DNA from: a virus
DNA: 26,420 nt
Virus record (IMG/VR): IMGVR_UViG_3300047443_000050
Location: 1 to 26,420 of that record
Reading direction: 5' to 3' (one strand)
Shown: positions 1-7,046 of the stretch, piece after piece
Layout: every line of letters begins with the position of its first letter
Position numbering within the stretch: position 1 is the first letter of the stretch
Notes under the pieces: generated by a model
What the model was told of the DNA's origin: nothing
What the model saw: only the letters and a program-made list of their open reading frames with translations
The model's database searches: none
Position numbers and translations under genes: made by a program

Positions 1-48
1 TCCTGGACCAGCGAGACGGCCCAAGAGGGGCGTTACATGGGGGACTAA
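1..48 (+). CDS. 3' end of an unidentified upstream gene (partial)
   Basis: An open frame runs in from the left edge and ends with TAA at 46-48; the last residues read SWTSETAQEGRYMGD. Its stop shares one base with the ATG of the primase gene (TAATG), the same join used between many genes of this operon, which supports it being real. Too little is visible to name it. Confidence 0.6.
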   Translation, partial: SWTSETAQEGRYMGD

Positions 49-452
49 TGGATCCGGTAGATAAGCCGTCCATTAAGGAATTGCTAGAGCATTACGACGC
101 GGAGCACGTTAACGACCGGGGCTCTTGGGCCCCGGTTAAGTGCCCCTTCCATGAGGACCGTAGCGCTAGCGCGTCCGTCAATACAGGGTTGAACACCTTC
201 AAATGTCATACGTGCGATTTCGGGGGCGACAGTTTCGCCCTGGTCATGTGGAGAGAGGGGATAACCGATTTCGGTAGTGCCATCGAGTTCTGTGAAGGAA
301 TTCTTGGAGGAAGCTACGGCGGGATACAACAAGGCGGTAAAGGGAAACGTCGCCGCCGAAGCGTTCTTGAAGAAGAGGTTCGGGCCCCTGTGGCAGGACA
401 GCGCTCGATTCTTTCGTCTCGGCGTAGTCGTCGACCCGTTGCCGGGTCATGA
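48..452 (+). CDS. DNA primase, N-terminal zinc-binding part (frame 1 of a split primase)
   Basis: The first ~80 residues are a CHC2 zinc-binding domain of DnaG-type primases: C32-x2-H35 and C53-x2-C56, followed by the family's GGDSFALVMWREGI stretch. Primases make the RNA primers for lagging-strand synthesis. After about residue 85 the frame turns into Arg-rich, non-family sequence, while the family-like sequence continues in the +1 frame (EFLEEATAGYNKAV...), leading into a Toprim domain. So this reading frame most likely supplies only the N-terminus of a ~293-residue primase made by +1 frameshifting near 294-310, or a separate zinc-finger protein. The start is ATG at 48 overlapping the preceding TAA. 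The tail of this frame (about 310-452) is probably not conserved. Confidence 0.75.
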   Translation: MDPVDKPSIKELLEHYDAEHVNDRGSWAPVKCPFHEDRSASASVNTGLNTFKCHTCDFGGDSFALVMWREGITDFGSAIEFCEGILGGSYGGIQQGGKGKRRRRSVLEEEVRAPVAGQRSILSSRRSRRPVAGS

Positions 453-930
453 ACAATATCGAGGAATGCTAGCCATTCCCTATGAGGCCCCTTATGGGGT
501 TGTGGGAATGAAATTCCGTTGCCTCCAGGACCACGACTGTAAGACGGTCCATAAGACCCGGTATCTTAACCCTGCCGGTAATGAGCTAAGGCTCTTCAAT
601 ACGGCGGACCTATTCCGTAACGAAGAATATCTAGCAATATCCGAGGGTGAAATAGATGCGGTTACCTCGCATCTCGCAGGTATTCCTACGGTAGGCGCCC
701 CTGGGGCGACTAGTTGGAAGCCCGAATTTACCCGCATGATCAGAGGCTATAAGGCGGTTTACGTGTACGCGGATAACGATGATGGCGGAACGGGTTTGGA
801 AAAGTTTGCGGAGCCTCTCGCGGCTCTAATCACTAACGCTCGCGTAATTCTCCTTCCTGAGGGACACGATGTTAACTCGTTTGTTCAGGAAAACGGCTAC
901 GACGCACTTAAGGAGCTAATAGGTGTCTAA
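277..930 (+). CDS. DNA primase, C-terminal Toprim part (frame 2 of a split primase)
   Basis: This frame carries the Toprim catalytic domain: the acidic motif SEGEIDA (nt 643-663) and the metal-binding DNDDGG motif (nt 772-789), spaced as in DnaG-type primases, followed by a short C-terminal segment. It overlaps the zinc-finger frame by ~175 nt. The earliest start is GTG at 277 with no Shine-Dalgarno; TTG at 304 has GAAGGA 4 nt upstream. A translational fusion with the first frame gives a domain order (zinc finger, linker, Toprim) normal for a phage primase, so independent translation is the less likely option. The 3' end overlaps the next gene by 8 nt. Function is secure; the exact N-terminus is not. 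Confidence 0.75.
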   Translation: MPSSSVKEFLEEATAGYNKAVKGNVAAEAFLKKRFGPLWQDSARFFRLGVVVDPLPGHEQYRGMLAIPYEAPYGVVGMKFRCLQDHDCKTVHKTRYLNPAGNELRLFNTADLFRNEEYLAISEGEIDAVTSHLAGIPTVGAPGATSWKPEFTRMIRGYKAVYVYADNDDGGTGLEKFAEPLAALITNARVILLPEGHDVNSFVQENGYDALKELIGV

Positions 931-1360
931 GTTTCAGATTTTCGACAACGTAACTTACGTCCCCTCCGGGGATGCTGGGGTCATTTCCGATATCCGCGAT
1001 TGCGGCGCGCTATCCCGAGAATATTTCGTCACCTTCCCCGATCAGCCGGGACTCTCCGGCCGTTGGACGACATACGTCTACCTTGCACCCCGTGCACAGA
1101 CCCGTAGGCAGGCAGCACGGACCGCAGGGGAAGCCCTGGTGAAGGGTGAGCGGCAGAACGCTTACGGGGACCCTGACGTGTCCTTTAACCGCATCGCAAA
1201 GCTTTGGTCGGCCCACCTCGGGACGGAGGTCACTAAGCGGGATGTTGCCCTAATGATGATCCTAATGAAAGTGTCTCGCGAAAAGAGCAACCATAAGGCG
1301 GATAACCTAGACGATATCGAAGGTTACGTTTACTGCGCTAGAACCCTTAAGGAGGACTAA
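923..1360 (+). CDS. DUF6378-like phage protein
   Basis: The C-terminal two thirds (residues ~68-145) match the pattern of the DUF6378 family found in phages: GERQNAYGDP, then SFNRIAKLWSAHLG, DVALMMILMKVSR, and DNLDDIEGYV near the end. The biochemical role of this family is not known to me. The first ~60 residues look like a small beta-rich domain. The start is GTG at 923, with AAGGAG at 910-915 seven bases upstream; it overlaps the primase stop by 8 nt, suggesting coupled translation in the replication/nucleotide operon. Confidence 0.6.
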   Translation: MSKFQIFDNVTYVPSGDAGVISDIRDCGALSREYFVTFPDQPGLSGRWTTYVYLAPRAQTRRQAARTAGEALVKGERQNAYGDPDVSFNRIAKLWSAHLGTEVTKRDVALMMILMKVSREKSNHKADNLDDIEGYVYCARTLKED

Positions 1361-1599
1361 TGCACTTCCCTAAGCAAGAATTCGCTTGCGAGGAAAGCAA
1401 CGGCAGTGATTACCTTACGGTGGCCGAAAGCAATTACGACATGGACGCCGTTTACGTCACGGCCTCCGAGCACAACGGCGCAGGGGTCATGACTCACCAC
1501 ATCGGGTTTTTCCTCACCCCACGGGATGCTGTCGCCCTGGGGGCGCGGCTCCTCCGTGAGGGACTTGTCAAGGCAAGGAGCACCGCTAATGATGCGTGA
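1360..1599 (+). CDS. hypothetical protein, 79 residues
   Basis: A small acidic protein that I do not recognise. The ATG at 1360 shares its A with the TAA of the preceding gene and has AAGGAGG about 6-8 bases upstream, so translation is very likely. Residues 49-70 (GFFLTPRDAVALGARLLREG) form a probable amphipathic helix. There is no signal peptide or membrane segment. The 3' end overlaps the next small gene by 11 nt. The middle-of-operon position suggests an accessory role in replication or nucleotide metabolism, but nothing more specific can be seen. Confidence 0.65.
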   Translation: MHFPKQEFACEESNGSDYLTVAESNYDMDAVYVTASEHNGAGVMTHHIGFFLTPRDAVALGARLLREGLVKARSTANDA

Positions 1600-1762
1600 A
1601 TGCCAGGAAACGCTTACGGTCGGACGTTACCAATTGTGCTTTATCCGCTCTGGCGATAGCCAGTCGGTATCCATTCTCGATGAGCACGGCGACGAAATCG
1701 CCTATGACGAAATCACCTACTATGAGGCCGCCGGTTTGGTCGACTTTTTCGAAGGAGCGTAA
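1589..1762 (+). CDS. hypothetical protein, 57 residues
   Basis: A small acidic protein starting MMRECQETLTVGRYQ. I chose ATG at 1589 over an upstream in-frame TTG-type start because AAGGAG (1575-1580) lies eight bases upstream; a second ATG follows at 1592. The gene overlaps its predecessor by 11 nt and abuts the next start at 1763. The predicted fold is a few beta strands followed by an acidic helix (YYEAAGLVDFFEGA). It shares the ending pattern of a C-terminal amphipathic helix with the previous gene, so the two may be distant relatives. Function unknown. Confidence 0.6.
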   Translation: MMRECQETLTVGRYQLCFIRSGDSQSVSILDEHGDEIAYDEITYYEAAGLVDFFEGA

Positions 1763-2566
1763 TTGAAGCACGATGCTAGTAGCCCATATACCGTAGTCCT
1801 TATCCCTGACACTCACGTTCCGGAGCATCATACGGGCGCGGTTGCCAATATTGGCGCCCTCCTGGAGGAGGTCAAGCCTAAGGGTGTTGTCCATACCGGT
1901 GACTTCCTGAATCTCGACGCTCCCTCCCGCTGGTCTAAGGGAACCATTAACGAGTTTGCGGGGGGTGTGCACGAGGAACGCGAAAAGGGTAAGCGCGTCC
2001 TAGAGTTTTGGCGCAGTAAGCATGACGGTTACTTTGGCCTCCATTTGGGTAACCACGATATCCGCATTAGCGCATATCTTCAGAAGTATGCGCCCGCTGT
2101 AGCGGGCATGCCGGAATGGCAGTATGACCGCCTGCTGTCTCTGGACGATTACGGCATTGAGGTACGGGACAGTATCCATAAGGTTGCCCCCGGGTGGGTC
2201 ACCACCCATGGCGATAACCGGGAAATTAAGATGACGCAAACGGCCGGAGGCACGGCCTATAACGCGGCCGTCAAGTATGACACGAACGTTGTTTGTGGTC
2301 ATACGCACCGTGCCGGTATCTCTCAGACGTCCCACGGTTACGGGGGACGTATGCGCTCTAAGATCGGTATGGAGATTGGCCACATTAGTGACCTGTCTAA
2401 GGTGTCGTACCTGGGTACCGGTTACGCAAATTGGCAAATGGCGTTTGGCATGCTGCACGTTTCCGGTAATCGTGTGCAGCCTCAAGTAATCCTCATGGCT
2501 AATAACGGATCGTTCATCTATGACGGGATGCGGTTTGAAAATGGCAAGATTAGGAAGGCCGTTTAA
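1763..2566 (+). CDS. calcineurin-like metallophosphoesterase
   Basis: All metal-binding motifs of the calcineurin-like phosphoesterase superfamily are present in order: D16-x-H18 (IPDTH), G46-D47 (HTGDF), G96-N97-H98-D99 (LGNHD), a later THGDN, and GHTH (CGHTHRAG). Length (267 residues) is usual for phage members. These enzymes hydrolyse phosphomono- or diesters with a bimetal centre; the phage substrate cannot be told from sequence (nucleotides, RNA or DNA ends, or protein phosphates). The start is TTG at 1763, directly after the preceding stop, with AAGGAG five bases upstream. It sits in the replication/nucleotide operon and ends in a TAATG overlap with the next gene. Confidence 0.85.
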   Translation: MKHDASSPYTVVLIPDTHVPEHHTGAVANIGALLEEVKPKGVVHTGDFLNLDAPSRWSKGTINEFAGGVHEEREKGKRVLEFWRSKHDGYFGLHLGNHDIRISAYLQKYAPAVAGMPEWQYDRLLSLDDYGIEVRDSIHKVAPGWVTTHGDNREIKMTQTAGGTAYNAAVKYDTNVVCGHTHRAGISQTSHGYGGRMRSKIGMEIGHISDLSKVSYLGTGYANWQMAFGMLHVSGNRVQPQVILMANNGSFIYDGMRFENGKIRKAV

Positions 2567-3210
2567 TGAGTTACAACCCGGAAGACTTTGTTAGCCTTGC
2601 TCGGTCGGTTGCGCGCAGCTTTGCGCGTGACTGGCCCGGCATTGATGCCGACGATTTGCACTGCGAATTGAACCTTAAGCTAGTCGAAAAGCGGCACTTT
2701 TTCGCTAAGACGACCGGTAACCTTAACGGCGCGGTTGGCGCCTATCTCCGAAAGTATGCAACCGAGTATTGCGCTAAGGAGCGTTACCGTGCCGTTTACG
2801 GCACCCCCCATTACATGTACGGGACTGATGAGGTAGCCGTACTCCTGGAGGTCTACTACCTCCCCCGGGACGCGTGGGCGGAGGCTAGCCCTACCGCCAC
2901 GTACGGGCGGGAAAAGACCCGTGACGGGCGGTCCATGGTGACGGCCCTCATAGACGTTGACAAGGCCTATCAGGGGCTCACGGGGGCGCAAGCGAGCACA
3001 CTCCGCGATGACTGGGAGTACGGCCCCGGGGAGGCCGCTACCCGTGCCGGTAAGTCCCTTGCGACATGGTCTAGGGCGCACTCTCGCGCGGTAATGCGCT
3101 TGCGTGACCTCATGAACAATGAACGGCTTATCGCTATCGACGAACATGACGGCCCCGGGGCCCGTAAGCGTATGAGTAACAGTTCGGCCCAAGCAATTAC
3201 TAACCGATAG
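2566..3210 (+). CDS. sigma-factor-like / helix-turn-helix protein
   Basis: Two parts resemble the architecture of small sigma-70 family proteins. Residues ~5-75 have the helical pattern of region 2 (ARDWPGIDADDLHCELNLKL, then YLRKYATEYCAKERYR). Residues ~130-185 look like region 4, a helix-turn-helix in which AATRAGKSLATWSRAHSRAV aligns with the DNA-reading helix and its trailing helix. Such proteins could redirect host RNA polymerase to phage promoters. The match is by pattern only; a generic DNA-binding protein is the main alternative. The start is ATG overlapping the previous TAA. It is followed by a short gap and a membrane protein gene. Confidence 0.5.
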   Translation: MSYNPEDFVSLARSVARSFARDWPGIDADDLHCELNLKLVEKRHFFAKTTGNLNGAVGAYLRKYATEYCAKERYRAVYGTPHYMYGTDEVAVLLEVYYLPRDAWAEASPTATYGREKTRDGRSMVTALIDVDKAYQGLTGAQASTLRDDWEYGPGEAATRAGKSLATWSRAHSRAVMRLRDLMNNERLIAIDEHDGPGARKRMSNSSAQAITNR

Positions 3211-3221
3211 GGGATAAAACC

Positions 3222-3512
3222 TTGAGCAAGGAAACCGCTAACACTGACAGTCTCTCCGATTGGCTTTACAATCCAAACCTTGTGGGCCCCTCCATTGGGG
3301 CAAAGAAGGAAGTGAAGCCGGGCAAGGTCGCTAACGCTATCGCGTACACGATCGTCTTTATCCTCATGACGGCCCTAGCGTTTGTGTGGCTGGGATTCCT
3401 CGCGGTTCTCATCATGATGGTATTCAGCCTTTCCTTCCTTAAGGCTTTCGCCGCCGGAGTGCTTTTCAATATGGTTCTTGTCGCCATTGCAAGCAATAAG
3501 AAGACTAAGTAA
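3222..3512 (+). CDS. small membrane protein
   Basis: A 96-residue protein with a hydrophilic N-terminus (1-35) and a long hydrophobic stretch from about residue 40 to 90 that can form two or three membrane segments (AYTIVFILMTALAFVWLGF; LAVLIMMVFSLSFL; AFAAGVLFNMVLVAIA), ending in a basic NKKTK tail. There is no signal-peptidase site. The start is TTG at 3222 with only a weak GGGAT upstream. It lies inside the nucleotide-metabolism operon, so it is not obviously a holin; a role in superinfection exclusion or membrane anchoring is conceivable but not shown. Confidence 0.6.
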   Translation: MSKETANTDSLSDWLYNPNLVGPSIGAKKEVKPGKVANAIAYTIVFILMTALAFVWLGFLAVLIMMVFSLSFLKAFAAGVLFNMVLVAIASNKKTK

Positions 3513-3516
3513 GGAG
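3511..3516 (+). promoter_or_regulatory. Shine-Dalgarno deciding a non-canonical start
   Basis: AAGGAG lies seven bases before an in-frame ATA codon at 3524. No ATG, GTG or TTG occurs in the reductase frame between the in-frame stop at 3506-3508 and ATG 3710, while that interval encodes family-conserved reductase sequence. Confidence 0.7.
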
Positions 3517-3523
3517 CATCACA

Positions 3524-5560
3524 ATAACTACTGAGATTAACTGGGGACCTACCGGCCAGACCGTTTACGAAAGGACTTATTCGCGCCCTAAGGCGGACGG
3601 CACTAAGGAAACGTGGCCCGAAACGGTTACCCGCGTCGTTGACGGTAACCTGGGACTTGTCCCCCCGGACGCTATCGAGCCGGGGGAACGTGAGGACCTT
3701 ATTTCCTTTATGCGGGATTTCAAGATCCTGCCCGCCGGACGGCACCTTTGGGCCTCCGGAGTCAAGGGTCGGCAGTACCTTTTCAACTGCCACATCGCCC
3801 CCTGGGACGTTAAGCGTCCCGAACGGCATTTCTCCTTTGTGTTCCTCCGCCTCATGGAAGGTGGAGGCGTAGGGGCCAACTATTCAGATGACCGCCTTAG
3901 CGGCTATCCGGAAGTGGCTAACGTCCTAGACGTGCACATTGTGTGCGACCCTGAACACCAGGACTATGCGGCCCTTAAGGAGGCCGGTCTACTGTCCACC
4001 ACTTACACCCCCGATTGGGTCGGGGCCTATGAGGTGGAGGACTCCCGCGAGGGATGGTGTACGTCCCTGGAGCACCTGATTACGGACGCTCACGATTGGA
4101 ACCTCGTGCATCGGGCGCGAGTCTTTGACGTGTCCCGCGTGCGGCCCTCTGGGGCGCGTCTCAAGGCCTTTGGCGGTAGGGCCTCCGGCCCGCTTCCATT
4201 GGCGCAGATGCTTAAGAGCGTTGCCGAAATCCTCAACAATCGAGGAAAGTATCACGGAACCCTTACCGGCATGGATGCTATGGCGATTGACCATGCCATT
4301 GCGGAATGTGTCGTTAGTGGTGGCGTAAGGCGTTCGGCCCGTATGGCTATGAAACATTGGAAGGATGCGGAGGTTATCGACTTTATCCGCTGTAAGGTGG
4401 ATAGCGGTAGTCATTGGACGACGAACATTAGCGTCATTGTGGACCAGGAATTTATGGATGCGGTGGGCGACGAAAAGCACCCGCTAAACGTTCACGCTTC
4501 TATGGTTATGGACGAAACCGTAAACGGCATGCTCGTTAACGGTGAGCCCGGTTTCTTCAATCAGACGCTAGCCCAGGTGGGCGAGGTTGACCCGATAGAG
4601 GCCACTAACCCGTGCGGCGAGATTCCAGGGCCACAGATGATGGCTTGTTGTCTTGGGCACGTGAATATGCAGGCTTTCGTAAAGCCTAACGGCAGGGTCG
4701 ACTATGAGAACCTGATAAAGGCTCACCGGCTCGTAACCAGGTTCCTTATCCGTGCCACGTTCGGAGACTTTACGGATGAGGAGCAGCTAGCCGTAATGCG
4801 GCGGGAACGGCGTATTGGAGTCGGTCACTTTGGCGTACAGGGTCACCTGAACCTTAGAGGGATCCGGTACACAGTCGCCCCCCGCGATCGGCGTTTCCGT
4901 TATGACCTTGAGGAGCTTTACGACGTTGTCCGGGATGAGGCGCGGGAATACGCTTTTAAGCTGCGTATCCCGGAGCCTATTAAGGTAACGACCGTTGCCC
5001 CCACGGGCAGTATTGCAAAGCTCCCCGGGGTTCCGGAAGGTGATCAGGCCATTTACGGCCGATACTTTCTCCGACGGATCCGTTTTAGCGCGGTGGACCC
5101 TGAACAGATGGCACAAGTCAAGGCATACGAGGATGAGGGATACCTAGTGGAGGACTGCATTTACGCTGCCAACACTAAGGTAGTCACTATTCCGACTAAG
5201 GATACCCTGATTGCGGAAATGGAGGCTCGGGGCCTTGACCCCGATATTGTCGAGTCGCAGGATCAAATCAGTCTGGAAGACTCCATAAAGTTTCAGGCTA
5301 TGTACCAGACCTATTACGCGGATAACGCGATTTCCCACACGGTAAACATCCCGGAGGGGAGTGTTACCGCAGACGAGCTTAAGGCAGTGCTGATTAAGTA
5401 TCTGCCCAAGCTTAAGGGGACAACCATTATGGTTGATTCCTCCCGCCCACAGTCTCCCTATGAGCGCATTACGCGTGAGGAGTATGAGGCTGCAAAGGCT
5501 AAGAGCGTTTCTGACGCTATTGATTTGGAGTGTGCAACGGGAGCATGTCCCATCCGATAA
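3524..5560 (+). CDS. nrdJ: adenosylcobalamin-dependent (class II, monomeric) ribonucleotide reductase
   Basis: Reduces ribonucleotides to deoxyribonucleotides using a B12-derived radical. Numbered from ATA 3524 (678 residues), the key residues fit the monomeric Lactobacillus-type enzyme: C89 and C375 as the redox pair, C364 as the thiyl-radical residue within N362-P-C-G-E366, the PTGS loop, and a C-terminal C-x4-C pair (CATGAC) that re-reduces the active site. Spacing of the two central cysteines is 11, as in the known enzyme. The N-terminal stretch before ATG 3710 is also family-like (WGPTGQTVYERTYSR, then ETWPETVTRVVDGN), so ATG 3710 cannot be the true start. The only good start signal is AAGGAG plus ATA at 3524. 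It overlaps the next small gene by 16 nt and works with ThyX and dCMP deaminase in dNTP supply. Confidence 0.93.
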   Translation: MTTEINWGPTGQTVYERTYSRPKADGTKETWPETVTRVVDGNLGLVPPDAIEPGEREDLISFMRDFKILPAGRHLWASGVKGRQYLFNCHIAPWDVKRPERHFSFVFLRLMEGGGVGANYSDDRLSGYPEVANVLDVHIVCDPEHQDYAALKEAGLLSTTYTPDWVGAYEVEDSREGWCTSLEHLITDAHDWNLVHRARVFDVSRVRPSGARLKAFGGRASGPLPLAQMLKSVAEILNNRGKYHGTLTGMDAMAIDHAIAECVVSGGVRRSARMAMKHWKDAEVIDFIRCKVDSGSHWTTNISVIVDQEFMDAVGDEKHPLNVHASMVMDETVNGMLVNGEPGFFNQTLAQVGEVDPIEATNPCGEIPGPQMMACCLGHVNMQAFVKPNGRVDYENLIKAHRLVTRFLIRATFGDFTDEEQLAVMRRERRIGVGHFGVQGHLNLRGIRYTVAPRDRRFRYDLEELYDVVRDEAREYAFKLRIPEPIKVTTVAPTGSIAKLPGVPEGDQAIYGRYFLRRIRFSAVDPEQMAQVKAYEDEGYLVEDCIYAANTKVVTIPTKDTLIAEMEARGLDPDIVESQDQISLEDSIKFQAMYQTYYADNAISHTVNIPEGSVTADELKAVLIKYLPKLKGTTIMVDSSRPQSPYERITREEYEAAKAKSVSDAIDLECATGACPIR

Positions 5561-5745
5561 AGGGTCGGCGGGTTAAGTATCTGTCTCACTACGGGGTTCG
5601 TTTCTGTTGCGTTTGCGGATGGACGGAAATGGACCTCGTTTTGAGCGGAGATTGTTTCTCCGCCGAATGGTACGACGAATGTCCTAATGGCTGTTTTGAT
5701 AAGGAGCAATACGACCTTGCGTGTAACGCTAATCGCAAAGACTGA
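5545..5745 (+). CDS. small Cys-rich (zinc-ribbon-like) protein
   Basis: A 66-residue protein overlapping the reductase stop. It has FCCVCGW near residue 23 and CPNGCF near residue 50, i.e. two Cys pairs that could bind one zinc, plus two further cysteines. I chose ATG 5545 (GGGAG just upstream, tight spacing) over an upstream GTG at 5530 that would overlap its own Shine-Dalgarno. It overlaps the ThyX start by 29 nt. Function unknown; a nucleic-acid or protein-binding zinc finger is the best guess. Confidence 0.6.
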   Translation: MSHPIKGRRVKYLSHYGVRFCCVCGWTEMDLVLSGDCFSAEWYDECPNGCFDKEQYDLACNANRKD

Positions 5746-6445
5746 AACCAATTACGATGCAATGATAGACGCACTTGACGGGGATTACGACCCCGAGGGG
5801 TACGTGCGGGAAAACGGCGTTGGCGCCGACGACGTGACCCATGATTGTGATTCGGTCCCCGTATTCGGGGGCCGTGCCTGTTACCAGTCCTGGAATAAGC
5901 CTAACCCAGCTACGGCAACCGAAATGGGCTACCTAAAGAACATCCTTGACCAGGGTCATTACAGTGTTCTGGAGCATTCCTCGGCAACGTTCTATGTGAC
6001 AGGGGTTAGCCGGAACATGACGCACGAGCTAATCCGGCACCGGCACTTGTCCTATTCGGAAATGTCACAGCGTTACGTTGACATGACTAACGCTCGCATG
6101 GTGGTCCCTCCCGCCCTTCAGGAGGAGCACGGGGGAGCAGCGACGGCCCCCCTACCGTGGGCGCCTCTAAGGGACTATGAGGCGACGGTAAACCGGCTCA
6201 AGGCTTCCGGCCTTAAGCGCAAGGAAGCGCGGGAGGCCGCTAGGGCGGTCCTCCCCGGAGGGACGGAAACCCGCATTGTCGTTACCGGCAACATGCGTGC
6301 ATGGCGAGACTTCCTGAATAAGCGTTGGCATGTGGCCGCCGACGCGGAGATTAGGGAGTTCGCCGGAAACATCCTTGCGCAGCTAAAGGATATCGCCCCT
6401 GGGTGTTTCCAGGATTTCGATACAAACAATCCTATTGGAGGTTAG
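5717..6445 (+). CDS. thyX: flavin-dependent thymidylate synthase
   Basis: ThyX methylates dUMP to dTMP with methylenetetrahydrofolate, NADPH and FAD. The signature RHR-x7-S is exact (RHRHLSYSEMS, residues ~107-117), with the preceding ELI and following QRYVDM as in the family; a C-terminal NMRAWRDFLNKRWH block matches the usual NARSLRHFLNLR region. Length (242 residues) is typical. An upstream ATG at 5687 is possible, but TTG at 5717 gives the family-like start MRVTLIAKT and has AAGGAG at 5701-5706. It lies between the reductase and the dCMP deaminase, whose product (dUMP) is its substrate. Confidence 0.95.
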   Translation: MRVTLIAKTETNYDAMIDALDGDYDPEGYVRENGVGADDVTHDCDSVPVFGGRACYQSWNKPNPATATEMGYLKNILDQGHYSVLEHSSATFYVTGVSRNMTHELIRHRHLSYSEMSQRYVDMTNARMVVPPALQEEHGGAATAPLPWAPLRDYEATVNRLKASGLKRKEAREAARAVLPGGTETRIVVTGNMRAWRDFLNKRWHVAADAEIREFAGNILAQLKDIAPGCFQDFDTNNPIGG

Positions 6446-6449
6446 CTAA

Positions 6450-6602
6450 ATGGCTATCGTGGAAAAGGTTTCCACCTATTACGAGTGCACGATTTGCGGC
6501 ATGCAATATTCGTGGCCCATTGAGGACTGCATGAATTCCACCGACGCGCAGCATCAGGCGGCAGGTGGAGGCGGCGGGGGTGGCGTTGAGGGCGAGGGAT
6601 AG
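6450..6602 (+). CDS. 50-residue CxxC protein with poly-Gly tail
   Basis: A short frame with a clear start: GGAGG (6436-6440) about nine bases before ATG 6450. It reads MAIVEKVSTYYECTICGMQY... with a CxxC pair (TICG context) and a further Cys, then ends in a run of about nine glycines broken only by VEGEG. One Cys pair plus one Cys is not a complete zinc site, so it may bind metal as a dimer. Its TAG stop (6600-6602) overlaps the ATA codon that may start the deaminase (ATAG). The Gly run looks like an interdomain linker, but an in-frame fusion to the deaminase would need a -1 shift in its last four codons, because that frame has a stop at 6587-6589. Confidence 0.6.
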   Translation: MAIVEKVSTYYECTICGMQYSWPIEDCMNSTDAQHQAAGGGGGGGVEGEG

Positions 6603-7012
6603 CCATTAGCCGCACAAGTTGGGACGCATACTTTATTGGCGTAGCAAGGGCGGTAGCGGCTAGGGCAGACTGCACTAGATCGCAGGTTGGCGCGGTCCTG
6701 GTCAAGGACAATCGCATCATGGCTACTGGCTACAACGGGGCCCCCTCGGGGGCCCCTGGGTGCCTTACTGCGGGCGCATGCCCCAGAGGGCGACTGGACT
6801 ACTCGGAGCGGCCTCCAGGAGGCTCCTACGGGGACTGTATAGCTGTCCATGCGGAGCGAAACGCATTGGAGGAGGCAGGCAGGCGAGGAACCATAAAGGC
6901 AACCCTGTACATCACCAGGGCCCCGTGTGACGAATGCGAGACAGCGATTTGGAAGTCTGGCGTTACCCGTATTGTGTGGGATAGCCCAGAAGGGCTCATG
7001 TCCCTAACGTAA
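6599..7012 (+). CDS. dCMP deaminase (cytidine/deoxycytidylate deaminase family)
   Basis: Converts dCMP to dUMP, feeding ThyX. The zinc site is complete: H84-A-E86 (VHAERNA) and P-C110-D-E-C113 (APCDEC), numbering from ATA 6599 (137 residues). The N-terminal part SWDAYFIGVARAVA...CTRSQVGAVLVKDNRI is conserved in the family, yet no ATG, GTG or TTG precedes it: the frame opens at 6590 after a TGA and the first canonical start is ATG 6719, inside the fold. ATA 6599 (overlapping the upstream TAG) and ATT 6605 (giving MSRTSWDAYF) each have GAGGG six bases upstream. Initiation is probably coupled to termination of the 50-residue gene. It is the last gene of the operon, before a terminator. Confidence 0.88.
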   Translation: MAISRTSWDAYFIGVARAVAARADCTRSQVGAVLVKDNRIMATGYNGAPSGAPGCLTAGACPRGRLDYSERPPGGSYGDCIAVHAERNALEEAGRRGTIKATLYITRAPCDECETAIWKSGVTRIVWDSPEGLMSLT

Positions 7013-7014
7013 AG

Positions 7015-7043
7015 AAACCCCCCGGCTCTATGCCGGGGGGTTT
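7015..7043. terminator. two-sided intrinsic terminator
   Basis: A 10-bp GC stem (ACCCCCCGGC / GCCGGGGGGT) with a TCTAT loop, with T runs after it on the + strand and A runs before it (T-rich on the - strand). It lies between the stop codons of the convergent deaminase and the 88-residue gene. Confidence 0.92.
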
Positions 7044-7046
7044 TAG

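Noticed and set aside
3710-3712. ATG 3710 as start of the reductase
   Set aside because: It would remove ~62 residues that match the family N-terminus and it has no Shine-Dalgarno.
3266-3829. 187-residue minus-strand frame opposite the membrane protein and reductase
   Set aside because: The + strand is clearly coding here, and no ribosome-binding site is seen for the minus frame.
6541-6590. Frameshift within the poly-Gly run joining the 50-residue protein to the deaminase
   Set aside because: The deaminase frame has a TGA at 6587-6589, so a slip in the Gly run would terminate; only a slip in the last four codons could work.
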